A model generated the notes under the pieces. The model was not told the origin of the DNA and searched no databases. It saw nothing but the letters and a program-made list of their open reading frames with translations. A DNA stretch of 15,975 nucleotides from an uncultured Eubacteriales bacterium (GTDB taxonomy: Bacteria; Bacillota; Clostridia; Oscillospirales; Oscillospiraceae), in assembly GCA_900552725.1 (NCBI GenBank), contig USAT01000037.1, forward strand, positions 1-15,975. The letters run 5' to 3'. A program made the translations under genes and the position numbers. This document shows positions 1 through 6,715 of the stretch, piece by piece (position 1 is the stretch's first letter; the number at the start of each line of letters is the position of its first letter).

Positions 1-71
1 GACCCGTACGGGAATCGAACCCATGTTACAGCCGTGAAAGGGCCGTGTCTTAACCTCTTGACCAACGGGCC
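1..71 (-). tRNA. tRNA-Glu (anticodon TTC), cut at window edge
   Basis: Read on the minus strand this folds as a cloverleaf. The acceptor strand GGCCCGT pairs with ACGGGTC (one G-U pair), the anticodon stem is CGGCC/GGCTG, and the 7-nt loop CTTTCAC carries TTC (forward 36-38). The T loop is TTCGATT. The discriminator base and any CCA lie just outside the window, so the 3' end is missing. It lies downstream of tRNA-Met on the same strand and is probably co-transcribed with it. Confidence 0.95.
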
Positions 72-88
72 GTCTTTCGAGGGGTATA

Positions 89-116
89 CCGGAGAGATGC
101 TGACGCATCTCTCCGG
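89..116. repeat. Perfect hairpin in the tRNA spacer
   Basis: A perfect inverted repeat has 12-bp arms (89-100 and 105-116) and a TGAC loop. It sits between tRNA-Met and tRNA-Glu. No T-run follows on the minus strand, so it does not look like a normal intrinsic terminator. A role as a processing or stabilising hairpin in the tRNA precursor is an inference. Confidence 0.7.
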
Positions 117-118
117 TG

Positions 119-195
119 TGGTAGCGGCGACTGGATTTGAACCGGTGACACTGCGGGTATGAACCGCATGCTCTAGCCAACTGAGCTACGCCGCC
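119..195 (-). tRNA. tRNA-Met (anticodon CAT), CCA encoded
   Basis: The minus strand gives a full 77-nt cloverleaf. The acceptor GGCGGCG pairs with CGCCGCT (first pair G-U), and the anticodon stem TGCGG/CCGCA encloses loop TTCATAC with anticodon CAT (forward 159-161). The T loop is TTCAAAT, the discriminator is A, and CCA is encoded at forward 119-121. A CAT anticodon can be elongator Met, initiator Met or an Ile tRNA with modified C34. The G1-U72 pair and the lack of three G-C pairs below the anticodon argue against initiator. I favour elongator Met but cannot exclude Ile2 by eye. Confidence 0.93.
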
Positions 196-217
196 ATGTG
201 CTCGACAGGCATGAGTT

Positions 218-247
218 ACTATAGCACATGCCGGCGTGTTTTGTCAA
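218..247 (-). promoter_or_regulatory. Promoter of the tRNA-Met/tRNA-Glu unit
   Basis: On the minus strand there is a perfect -35 TTGACA (forward 242-247), an 18-nt spacer and a -10 TATAGT (forward 218-223). Transcription would start about 15 nt upstream of the mature tRNA-Met end. This is a housekeeping sigma-A type promoter. Confidence 0.85.
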
Positions 248-321
248 TACTTTTTTAAAAATTTTCCCTGCATCTGGTATCATCACTCACGCAAAAACTG
301 GACATACGATGATACCCAAAA

Positions 322-340
322 GGTGGTATAATAAAATATT
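322..340 (+). promoter_or_regulatory. Likely -10 region for the pyridoxal kinase gene
   Basis: A perfect TATAAT lies at 327-332, about 40 nt upstream of the chosen start codon at 372. No good -35 sits 16-18 nt upstream. The closest match to TTGACA is TGGACA at 299-304, spaced 22 nt, which is too far. The -10 is convincing; the full promoter is not. Confidence 0.5.
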
Positions 341-371
341 ACTGTACTTACGAAGAAACGAGGGCTTTTCC

Positions 372-1217
372 ATGAAACGCATTGCCAGTATTCAGGATGT
401 GTCCTGCCTGGGCCGCTGCTCCCAGACGGTGGCGCTGCCGGTGGTCTCCGCCATGGGGGTGGAGTGCGCCATATTGCCCACCGCCGTGCTGAGCACCCAC
501 ACCAGCTTTCCGGACTTCCGCTGCACCGACCTGACGGATCAGCTTTTGCCCATTGCCCGCCACTGGAAGGCCCAGGGCGTGAAGTTCGACGCCCTGTATA
601 CCGGCTATCTGGCCTCTGACCGGCAGGTGGCGGTGGTGCTGGCGCTGCTGGAGCTGCTGCGGGAGGAGGACACCCTGCTGTTCGTGGATCCCGCCATGGC
701 CGACCACGGGAAGCTGTACGCAGGCTTCGGCCCGGAGTTCCCGTCATTGATGGCCCAGGTGGTGTCCAAGGCCCAGATCACCGTGCCCAACATCACCGAG
801 GCCAGTCTCATGACCGGCCTGCCCTATCGGGAGACCTATGATGAGGACTATGTCCGGGCGCTTTTGCGGGGCGTGGCGGCCCTGGGCGCGGAAAAGGTGG
901 TGCTGACCGGCGTTTCGCTGGAGCCGGATACCATCGGCTTCATGTCCTATGACAGCGCCACCGGTGAATACGACCACTACTTCAACCGCCGGGAGCCTTA
1001 CGCCTATCACGGCACCGGCGACATCTTCTCCGCCACGGCGGTGGGCGGCATTATGCGGGGCATGAGCCTGAAGGACGCCTTCTGCCTGGCGGTAGACTTC
1101 ACCCTGCACTGCATCGAGGTGACCCGCACCGATCCCCAGGCCGCCTGGTACGGCGTGGAGTTCGAGCGGGCGCTGCCCATGCTGACGGCACGGGCGGCGG
1201 CGCTGGGGGAGAGGTAG
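372..1217 (+). CDS. pdxY: Pyridoxal/pyridoxamine kinase (PdxY-like, ribokinase fold)
   Basis: This 281-residue cytoplasmic kinase should phosphorylate pyridoxal or pyridoxamine in the vitamin B6 salvage pathway. Visible family features are an N-terminal strand with SIQDVSCLGRCS, GYLASDRQ near residues 78-85, DPAMADHGKLY near 106-116, PNITEASLMTG near 139-149, and GTGD at 214-217, where the Asp is the expected catalytic base of ribokinase-type enzymes. Length fits the family. The frame is open upstream to 228, but that extension overlaps the tRNA promoter and lacks homology-like sequence. The ATG at 372 opens directly into the conserved MKRIASIQDV strand, behind a modest GAGG and below a TATAAT. 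The gene stands alone, convergent with bofA. PdxY and PdxK cannot be separated by eye. Confidence 0.9.
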   Translation: MKRIASIQDVSCLGRCSQTVALPVVSAMGVECAILPTAVLSTHTSFPDFRCTDLTDQLLPIARHWKAQGVKFDALYTGYLASDRQVAVVLALLELLREEDTLLFVDPAMADHGKLYAGFGPEFPSLMAQVVSKAQITVPNITEASLMTGLPYRETYDEDYVRALLRGVAALGAEKVVLTGVSLEPDTIGFMSYDSATGEYDHYFNRREPYAYHGTGDIFSATAVGGIMRGMSLKDAFCLAVDFTLHCIEVTRTDPQAAWYGVEFERALPMLTARAAALGER

Positions 1218-1230
1218 CGTTCCGAAATAC

Positions 1231-1266
1231 CATTGCAGGAGACGATGCCCATCGCCTCCTGCAATG
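1231..1266. terminator. Long hairpin between convergent pdxY and bofA
   Basis: The arms 1231-1246 and 1251-1266 pair over 16 positions with a single A/C mismatch, around a GCCC loop. It starts 13 nt after the pdxY stop codon and ends 15 nt before the bofA stop codon. Only a short GTTTTATG follows on the plus strand, so the U-tract is weak. A shared terminator for the convergent genes is the simplest reading. Confidence 0.55.
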
Positions 1267-1281
1267 CGCCATAAGGCCGTT

Positions 1282-1554
1282 TTATGTACCCCCCAGCACC
1301 CACTTGACCAGCAGCAGCAGGCAGAACCCCGGCAGGCCCAGGATCGCCACCGTCAGGGCGTTGAACAGGTTCAACCCCAGGCTCAGTCCCGTATAGGCGG
1401 TGGTGAGGTTCAGCGCCCACACCGCGCCGAACCCCAACGCCGTGTTGCCTGCCAGCCGCAGCGCCAGCTTCAGCGGCGTTTTGAACAGCCGCCAGATGGC
1501 CACCAGCAGGAACAGCAGCACCAGCCCCAACGATATCTTTTCTACGACCGACAT
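1282..1554 (-). CDS. bofA: BofA-like pro-sigma-K processing inhibitor
   Basis: A small membrane protein of 90 residues, with hydrophobic stretches at about 8-22, 30-50 and 66-85. The pattern PLKLALRLAGNTALGFG, then GLSLGLN and NALTVAILGLPG, matches BofA. In Bacillus subtilis BofA sits with SpoIVFA in the outer forespore membrane and holds the protease SpoIVFB inactive until a forespore signal arrives. Polar residues N49, N65 and T68 look like the conserved Asn/Thr positions reported to matter for inhibition (recalled, not aligned). The start ATG at 1554 has a GGGAGG site just upstream and overlaps the end of yaaL by 13 bp, suggesting coupled translation. The pair yaaL-bofA is also found in B. 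subtilis, which supports the call. Confidence 0.88.
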   Translation of the reverse strand: MSVVEKISLGLVLLFLLVAIWRLFKTPLKLALRLAGNTALGFGAVWALNLTTAYTGLSLGLNLFNALTVAILGLPGFCLLLLVKWVLGGT

Positions 1555-1841
1555 GCCTTCCCTCCCTTCACCGCCGATGCCGCCGCGCAGGCCTCGCGGG
1601 GCAGCGGGACTGCCGCGCCGCGGCCCACGGGCATTCCGGCCCGTTCCTTGACGCACCGCAGGAAATAATCGTACTTCGCCTTCAGGGCGTTGATCTCGAA
1701 GATGCTGGCCTCCACCAGCTCCGGCTCGCAGGCGTAGTTGAAGCGGTCATAGGCCTCCTTCAGCTGCCGGTTGATCTGCTCCAGCTCCTGCCGCAGCTCC
1801 TTGTCGGTGGGCCACTGGGTATCCTTTTTCGTTTTTGCCAT
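1542..1841 (-). CDS. yaaL: YaaL-like DUF2508 protein
   Basis: A soluble protein of 99 residues. After a short basic start (MAKTKKDTQW) it is mostly helical and charged, with a likely coiled segment LRQELEQINRQLKEAYDRFN and the family-typical EASIFEINALKAKYDYFLR. This is the DUF2508/YaaL pattern, and the position directly upstream of bofA matches B. subtilis. The function is unknown. The ATG at 1841 has GAGGAGG eight bases upstream; the upstream extension of the frame to 1958 runs through the promoter and is rejected. The C-terminal 30 residues are low-complexity and partly overlap the bofA ribosome site and start, so the tail may be constrained by the overlap rather than by function. Confidence 0.82.
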   Translation of the reverse strand: MAKTKKDTQWPTDKELRQELEQINRQLKEAYDRFNYACEPELVEASIFEINALKAKYDYFLRCVKERAGMPVGRGAAVPLPREACAAASAVKGGKACRS

Positions 1842-1892
1842 TGCAATGTCCTCCTCGTTCGAGGCGGGGAGGCCATGCTTCCCCTGCCTTAC

Positions 1893-1920
1893 AGTGTACG
1901 AGTAGTTTGGACAAATATGC
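1893..1920 (-). promoter_or_regulatory. Candidate sigma-E promoter of yaaL-bofA
   Basis: On the minus strand, GCATATT (forward 1914-1920) matches the mother-cell sigma-E -35 consensus KMATATT exactly. CGTACACT (forward 1893-1900) matches the -10 consensus CATACAMT at 7 of 8 positions. The spacer is 13 nt, about one shorter than usual. The predicted start is about 45 nt upstream of yaaL. bofA is sigma-E controlled in B. subtilis, so sequence and biology agree. Confidence 0.6.
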
Positions 1921-1956
1921 CAGAGTTTAACCCACAAATTTGAAAGGAGCACCGCC

Positions 1957-2403
1957 ATGACCCACGAGGACTATATGCAGGAGGCGCTGGCGCTGGCCCA
2001 TGAGGCCGCCGCCCACGGCGAGGTGCCGGTGGGCTGCGTCATCGTCCGGGACGGCCGGATCGTCGGCCGGGGCCGCAACCGGCGGGAGGAGAAGCAGGCC
2101 GTCAGTTCCCACGCGGAGATGGAGGCCATGGCCCAGGCCAACGCCGCCCTCGGCACATGGCGGCTGGAGGACTGCGACCTGTATGTAACGCTGGAGCCCT
2201 GTCCCATGTGCGCCGGAGCCATCATCAACGCGCGGGTGCGCCGGGTGTTCTACGGCACCCGCGACCGTGCCATGGGGGCCTGCGGCGGCGTACTGAACCT
2301 GTTCATGGAGAGCTTCCCCCACCATCCCCAGCTGGTGGGCGGCATCCTGGCGGAGGACTGCCAGATGGTGCTGTCGGAGTTTTTCAAAGGACTGCGGAAA
2401 TAG
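1957..2403 (+). CDS. tadA: tRNA adenosine(34) deaminase TadA
   Basis: A 148-residue cytoplasmic enzyme that converts A34 to inosine in tRNA-Arg(ACG), letting one tRNA read CGU, CGC and CGA. The zinc site is plain: HAEMEA near residues 52-57 (His ligand and the proton-shuttling Glu) and PCPMCAGA near 82-89 (two Cys ligands). The N-terminal MQEALALAHEAAAHGEVPVGCVIV and the later MGACGGVLNLF are typical of TadA rather than of cytidine or guanine deaminases. Length is normal. The ATG has AAGGAG seven bases upstream. It is divergent from yaaL with a 115-bp shared upstream region, and is followed after 94 bp by a lipoprotein gene. Confidence 0.95.
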   Translation: MTHEDYMQEALALAHEAAAHGEVPVGCVIVRDGRIVGRGRNRREEKQAVSSHAEMEAMAQANAALGTWRLEDCDLYVTLEPCPMCAGAIINARVRRVFYGTRDRAMGACGGVLNLFMESFPHHPQLVGGILAEDCQMVLSEFFKGLRK

Positions 2404-2497
2404 AGAAAATTTTCAAAAAGTGCGAATATCTGGAATATTTCAGCAGGATTTTCCGTCTCATAAACAGATGCCCCACTACTTTCAGGAGGTACATCCC

Positions 2498-3079
2498 ATG
2501 AAAAAGCTGATCTGTTTCCTTTTCGCTTTCCTATTTCTGCTGAGCGCGGCGGGCTGCGGCGGAAAGCCCATCGACACCTCTTGGATGGAGAACCCCGATA
2601 CCACCGTAAGCGAAGTAGGCACCTTTGGCATGGATAAGCTTCATTCCAGCGCGTTGAACGCGGATCAAATGACCATCAGCAGCGTTCACCATCTTCCCAT
2701 CTACAAATTTGACACACTGGAGGAATTGACGCAGTTCAAGAGCTCTCTGGAGCATCCGGAGCGCCTTTCTGCCAGCCTTTACAGTTATGATGGGATACCG
2801 TCCTTCAACGAGGCGACGGGACAATATAACGAGACGTTTTTCTCCGAAAACGCCCTGCTGCTGGTATATGTGGGAGCCCGCAGCGGAACGTACCGCTTTG
2901 CGGTAGATGCCATCACCGGCGACGGCACGGGCCTGTGCGTCCAGATCGCGGAAACGACCCACGCGGAAGTCGTAACAGACGATACAGCGGGCTGGTTCAT
3001 CACCGTGGCCGTCCCTGACAGCGCGGCGGCAGCGTACACGGAATTTGACGCCGTTCTGGCCGAAGGCTCCGATCGTTGA
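2498..3079 (+). CDS. Predicted lipoprotein, PrcB-like C-terminal pattern, function unknown
   Basis: A 193-residue exported protein. It has a basic start (MKK), a hydrophobic core to residue 18 and a lipobox-like AAGC with the acylated Cys at 20, then GGKPIDTSW. The mature part is a compact domain; the stretch from FFSENALLLVYVGARSGTYR (about 114-133) to the AGWFITVAVP strand resembles small PrcB-type lipoprotein domains found in clostridia, but I am not certain of the family. The start ATG at 2498 has AGGAGG eight bases upstream, so the extension to 2420 is not needed. It follows tadA in the same direction and ends about 30 bp before a strong terminator. Its role is unknown. Confidence 0.75.
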   Translation: MKKLICFLFAFLFLLSAAGCGGKPIDTSWMENPDTTVSEVGTFGMDKLHSSALNADQMTISSVHHLPIYKFDTLEELTQFKSSLEHPERLSASLYSYDGIPSFNEATGQYNETFFSENALLLVYVGARSGTYRFAVDAITGDGTGLCVQIAETTHAEVVTDDTAGWFITVAVPDSAAAAYTEFDAVLAEGSDR

Positions 3080-3108
3080 ATAAAGGGGCAGCATCCCGCC
3101 GTCCCTGC

Positions 3109-3153
3109 GAAATAAAAAGAGTGAGCTGCAAAGCAGCTCACTCTTTTTATTTC
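3109..3153. terminator. Bidirectional terminator between the lipoprotein gene and htrA
   Basis: A perfect 21-bp inverted repeat (3109-3129 and 3133-3153) with loop AAA. An A-rich outer left arm and a T-rich outer right arm flank a GC-rich core, so it ends transcription from both sides. The htrA TAA stop codon (3147-3149) lies inside the stem. Confidence 0.93.
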
Positions 3154-4427
3154 TTATTGGACCGCAGCACCACGGGGATGTCCAGCGTTTCGCCGTCCCG
3201 GAGGATAGTCAGAGTCATGGTGTCGCCGATGGCGCAGCCGCGGCGGACGGCCATCAGGTCGGCGGTATCGGCGATGGTCTGGCCGTTGACCGCCAGGATC
3301 ACGTCACCGGCCAGCACGCCTGCCTCCTCGGCGGAGGAGCCTGCGTTGACTTCTACCACCGCCACGACGGTGCCGCCGTCCTCGGTTTCATAGGTGGCCA
3401 CCATGATGCCCAGGGTGGGCGTACCGTGGAACTTGCCGTTGGCAATGATGTCGTTGATGACGAAGCTGGCGTTGGAGATGGGAAGGGCAAAGCCCAGGCC
3501 CTCCACCGTGGCTTCATCCGGCGCGCCGGTGCCGCTCATCTTCAGGGTGTTGATGCCGATGACCTGGCCGTACCGGTTGATGAGGGGGCCGCCGGAGTTG
3601 CCGTTATTCAGGGCGGCGGTGGTCTGCAGCACCGTCAGGGTACGGCCGTCCAGCTCTACGTCACGGTTGATGGCGGAGAGGATGCCGTCGGTCAGGGTGC
3701 CCCGCAGCTCGATGCCCAGGGGATTGCCGATGGCGTACACCGTGTCGCCCACCACCGCCAGGTCGCTGTCGCCGAATTCGGCAGTAGGGAGTTCGGAGGC
3801 GTTTTCCAGCTTCAGCACGGCCAGATCCTCGTCGGAATCATAGCCCACCAGACGGGCATCGTAGTTCACGCCGCTGGCCAGCACCACCCAGCAGTCCTCG
3901 CCGCCGGAGATCACATGGGCGTTGGTGATCACATAGCCGTCGGCGGTCATGATGACGCCGGTGCCGATGGAGGCACTGTCCCCCTGCTCGGCCACCACCA
4001 GCACGGTGGCGGGATTCACCTTGGCATAGACCTCCTGGGCCGTCAGCTCCGGGCCATGGCTGCCGGTGATGGACAGCTTCACCGTAGGATCGTAGTTGTC
4101 CACCCGGGGGATGGTGGTGTCGTGGTCGGCAAAGATGTCCACGATGCTGCTGGCGTCGTCGTTTTCGCCGTCATAGGTGCTGCCGTCGTCCTGGGGCTGG
4201 CCCAAGATGGCGAACAGCACCACGACCACTGCCACCACCGCCATGATGCCCAGGAAGATCCAGAGGCCCAGGCGCTTTTTCTTCTTGGGCGGCTGGGGCG
4301 CCGCGGGACGGACGCTTTCCGGCAGCGGCTGATGGTGGACGTAGTAATCCACCACCTCCTTCCCCTGTTGGGGAACGTACCAATCCACCACCTCTTGTGG
4401 TTCGTTTCTGTCTCTCAATTCATCCAT
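3147..4427 (-). CDS. htrA: Membrane-anchored HtrA/DegP-like serine protease with one PDZ domain
   Basis: A 426-residue quality-control protease anchored in the membrane with its active domain outside. Order: cytosolic tail 1-52, transmembrane helix 53-75, acidic linker to about 125, trypsin-like domain about 130-330, PDZ domain about 335-420. The catalytic triad is visible as His171 (TNAHV), Asp201 (DEDLAVLKL) and Ser278 (GNSGGP). HtrA proteins degrade or refold misfolded envelope proteins. The cytosolic tail carries two copies of EVVDxYV (22-27 and 24-30 regions, near residues 12-18 and 24-30) followed by a Pro-rich, Lys-rich stretch, which is unusual. It is the third gene of an operon, 7 bp after the sensor kinase, and GAGAGG lies ten bases before the ATG. 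The link with a two-component system suggests stress-induced expression. Confidence 0.93.
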   Translation of the reverse strand: MDELRDRNEPQEVVDWYVPQQGKEVVDYYVHHQPLPESVRPAAPQPPKKKKRLGLWIFLGIMAVVAVVVVLFAILGQPQDDGSTYDGENDDASSIVDIFADHDTTIPRVDNYDPTVKLSITGSHGPELTAQEVYAKVNPATVLVVAEQGDSASIGTGVIMTADGYVITNAHVISGGEDCWVVLASGVNYDARLVGYDSDEDLAVLKLENASELPTAEFGDSDLAVVGDTVYAIGNPLGIELRGTLTDGILSAINRDVELDGRTLTVLQTTAALNNGNSGGPLINRYGQVIGINTLKMSGTGAPDEATVEGLGFALPISNASFVINDIIANGKFHGTPTLGIMVATYETEDGGTVVAVVEVNAGSSAEEAGVLAGDVILAVNGQTIADTADLMAVRRGCAIGDTMTLTILRDGETLDIPVVLRSNKK

Positions 4428-4434
4428 ATGTGTA

Positions 4435-5898
4435 TTACCTCTCGGTGTTGTGGGGGGAAGTCAGCTGCAGGGTGAAGTCGAAGGAGGTCAGGCCGTTTTC
4501 ACTGGTGACGGTGATGTGCTCCTTATGCTGGGCCAGGATGGTCTTGACCACATACAGGCCCAGGCCGTAGCCGTCCTTATCCTCGCTGCGGGACTTGTCG
4601 GATTTATGGAACCGCTCGAACAGCAGGGGGATCTCCTCCGGGGCGATGGTGGCGCCGTGATTGCGGACGGAGATGATGGCCTTTTCGTCGTTGGTGGCCA
4701 GTCCCAGATACAGCGCGGAGTGGGGGGAGGCGAACTTGGCCGCGTTCTCCAGCAGATTATAGATCACCTGGGTGATCAGATCCCGGTCGCCCTGCACCAT
4801 GGTGGGATCGTCAGGGATATTGGTCTCCACGTCCAGACCCCGGTCGTTGATCTTCTGCTCCATGCTCAAAAGGGCGATACGCATGACCTCGCAGATGTCG
4901 AAGTCCTCCTTCTTCATCTCCTTGGACTGGATCTGGGAGATATCCAGCATCCGGCGCACCAGACGGCTCAGGCGGCGGCTCTCGTCCGAGATGATCTGCA
5001 GATAGTGCCGCTCCCGCTCCGGCGGGATGGTGCCGTCCAGGATGCCGTCGGTATAACCGGCGATGGTGGTCATGGGGGTCTTCAGCTCATGGGACACATT
5101 GGCGATGAAGTCCCGGCGCTGGCGCTCCGTCTCCGCCAGGGAGTCCGCCATGGCGTTGAAGGACTGGGCCAGCTCACCGATCTCGTCGCTGCGGTCCAGC
5201 TCGGGGATGCGCACGTCAAAGTCCCCCGCGGCGTAGGCACGGGTGGCCTTCACCATGTCGGTGATGGGCTGGATCTGCCGCATGGAGGTGACGGAGCTGG
5301 CCAGGAAGGCGATCAGTAGGATGATGGCGGAGGTCATCAGGAACATGCCGATAAAGGAACGCCACACCTGCATGATCTCCGACTCGTCCATCACCGCCAG
5401 CACGATGCCCAGAAGCTGGCTCTCGTCCCCCTTGACCGGGACGGCCACGGCGAATTTCTTGACGCTGTAGGTGCCGCTGACGTTGCTGCGGCCCTGATAC
5501 AGGCCCTTTTCCCCCAGGATGTCGTCCACGATCTCCTGGGGAATGGTGATGCTGCGGCCCACCAGATCCTCGTCGGTGGTCAGCAGGACGTTGCCCTGGG
5601 CCGAGCAGATGAGAAAGTCCACGTCCGTCATGCGGGAGGCCATGTCCGCCAGCTTACGCAGGGCTGTGCCCTCGTCAATGCTGGCGTCGCCGGCGGCGGC
5701 AAAGTAGTCGGCGGACACCTGAGCGATCAGCTCGGCACGGGTACGCATCTCGCCCCGCTTGTCCGCGGTGGTGGTGCCGTAGCTCAGCGTAAAGAAGCTG
5801 ACGCCAAGCAGCAGCAGGGTCAGCAGCACCATACCGGCGGTCAGCGCGAACTGGTGCCAGTAGAGACTATTGAATTTTCGCTTGAATCGTTCGATCAT
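4435..5898 (-). CDS. Sensor histidine kinase (HAMP, HisKA, HATPase)
   Basis: A 487-residue membrane sensor. TM1 is about 17-39, an extracellular sensing region about 41-178, TM2 about 183-203, HAMP about 205-257, then the dimerisation/phosphoacceptor domain with FIANVSHELKTPM (His270) and the ATPase domain with N-box LLENAAKF (382-389) and G2 box GYGLGL (443-448). The G1 position reads VRNHG, so the usual Asp of DxG is Asn; NxG versions are known in active kinases. It should phosphorylate the response regulator encoded just upstream: the genes overlap by ATGA (4 bp), a sign of tight coupling. The ligand is unknown, but the downstream htrA points to envelope stress, as for CssS in B. subtilis (inference). 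Confidence 0.93.
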   Translation of the reverse strand: MIERFKRKFNSLYWHQFALTAGMVLLTLLLLGVSFFTLSYGTTTADKRGEMRTRAELIAQVSADYFAAAGDASIDEGTALRKLADMASRMTDVDFLICSAQGNVLLTTDEDLVGRSITIPQEIVDDILGEKGLYQGRSNVSGTYSVKKFAVAVPVKGDESQLLGIVLAVMDESEIMQVWRSFIGMFLMTSAIILLIAFLASSVTSMRQIQPITDMVKATRAYAAGDFDVRIPELDRSDEIGELAQSFNAMADSLAETERQRRDFIANVSHELKTPMTTIAGYTDGILDGTIPPERERHYLQIISDESRRLSRLVRRMLDISQIQSKEMKKEDFDICEVMRIALLSMEQKINDRGLDVETNIPDDPTMVQGDRDLITQVIYNLLENAAKFASPHSALYLGLATNDEKAIISVRNHGATIAPEEIPLLFERFHKSDKSRSEDKDGYGLGLYVVKTILAQHKEHITVTSENGLTSFDFTLQLTSPHNTER

Positions 5899-6584
5899 GA
5901 CGGCTGCTTCACTTCAAACTTGTAGCCCACGCCCCACACGGTTTTCAGGGCCCACTGGTCGGAGACGTTTTCCACCTTTTCCCGCAGGCGCTTGATGTGC
6001 ACGTCCACGGTGCGGCTGTCGCCGAAGTAGTCGAAGCCCCACACCTCGTCCAGCAGTTGATTGCGGGTGTACACCCGGTTGGGGGTCACCGCCAGGTGGT
6101 ACAGCAGCTCCAGCTCTTTGGGCGGGGTGTCCACCTTCTTGCCGTCCACCAGCAGCTCATAGCTGTCCAGGTCGATGACCAGCTTGTCGAAGGTCAGGCG
6201 CTTGCGGGTGTCGTCGGGGATCTCGCTGCGGCGCAGCACGGCGTTGATGCGGGCCATCAGCTCCTTCATCTCGAAGGGCTTCACCAGATAGTCGTCGGCG
6301 CCCATCTCAAGGCCGGTGATCCGGTCGGTGACGTCGCCTTTGGCGGTCAGCATGATGATGGGGGTCTTGCCTTTTTCCCGGATGTGGGCGCACACGGCCC
6401 AGCCGTCCATCACCGGCAGCATGATGTCCAGCAGCACCATGTCCGGGGCCTTGGCGTCGTATTCCTCCACGGCCTTGCCGCCGTCGTAGGCAATGCGCAC
6501 CTCGAAGCCCTCTTTTTCCAGGTACATGCGAATGAGGTCGGAAATATTGTGGTCGTCTTCCACCACAAGGATGTTGCGTGCCAT
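5895..6584 (-). CDS. OmpR/PhoB-family response regulator
   Basis: A 229-residue DNA-binding regulator. The receiver domain (about 1-120) has the acidic pair VVEDDH at 8-13, the phosphoacceptor Asp53 in LLDIMLP and the switch Lys in LVKPF. A winged-helix effector domain (about 130-225) ends with RTVDVHIKRLREKVE and TVWGVGYKF, typical of the OmpR/PhoB class. Two in-frame ATGs are 6 bp apart, at 6590 and 6584. GGGAGG lies only 2 nt before the first but 8 nt before the second, so I choose 6584 (MARNILVVEDD). It is the first gene of the operon with the kinase and HtrA, and it probably regulates htrA and itself (inference). Confidence 0.93.
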   Translation of the reverse strand: MARNILVVEDDHNISDLIRMYLEKEGFEVRIAYDGGKAVEEYDAKAPDMVLLDIMLPVMDGWAVCAHIREKGKTPIIMLTAKGDVTDRITGLEMGADDYLVKPFEMKELMARINAVLRRSEIPDDTRKRLTFDKLVIDLDSYELLVDGKKVDTPPKELELLYHLAVTPNRVYTRNQLLDEVWGFDYFGDSRTVDVHIKRLREKVENVSDQWALKTVWGVGYKFEVKQPS

Positions 6585-6622
6585 ATACATAGCCTCCCAA
6601 TGTATTTCTATACTATATTGTC

Positions 6623-6664
6623 ATTATATCGAAGATATGGGGCGTTTCCTGAACTTTCTGTAAA
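6623..6664 (-). promoter_or_regulatory. Promoter-proximal site for the regulator operon, with possible operator repeat
   Basis: On the minus strand a perfect -10 TATAAT lies at forward 6623-6628, about 40 nt upstream of the regulator start. There is no recognisable -35 at the right spacing. Instead TTTACA (forward 6659-6664) and TTCAGG (forward 6648-6653) form a loose direct repeat with an 11-nt period, close to where a PhoB-class activator would bind. Autoregulation is an inference. Confidence 0.45.
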
Positions 6665-6686
6665 CATGCGCAGGAAATAATAGCAT

Positions 6687-6715
6687 AGTATACCATACAT
6701 TTCAGCCGTTGTACA
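6687..6715 (-). promoter_or_regulatory. Possible second, constitutive promoter for the regulator operon
   Basis: On the minus strand TGTACA (forward 6710-6715) is followed after 17 nt by TATACT (forward 6687-6692), preceded by TGG as an extended -10. It overlaps the last codons of spoIID. The -35 matches consensus at four of six positions. Confidence 0.4.

Noticed and set aside
2430..2480. GAATATT upstream of the lipoprotein gene as a sigma-E -35
   Set aside because: No CATACAMT-like -10 at 13-15 nt spacing; the nearest candidate is 19 nt away.
3426..4475. A 349-codon open frame on the plus strand
   Set aside because: Antisense to htrA. The real protein on the minus strand has a full catalytic triad and PDZ domain.
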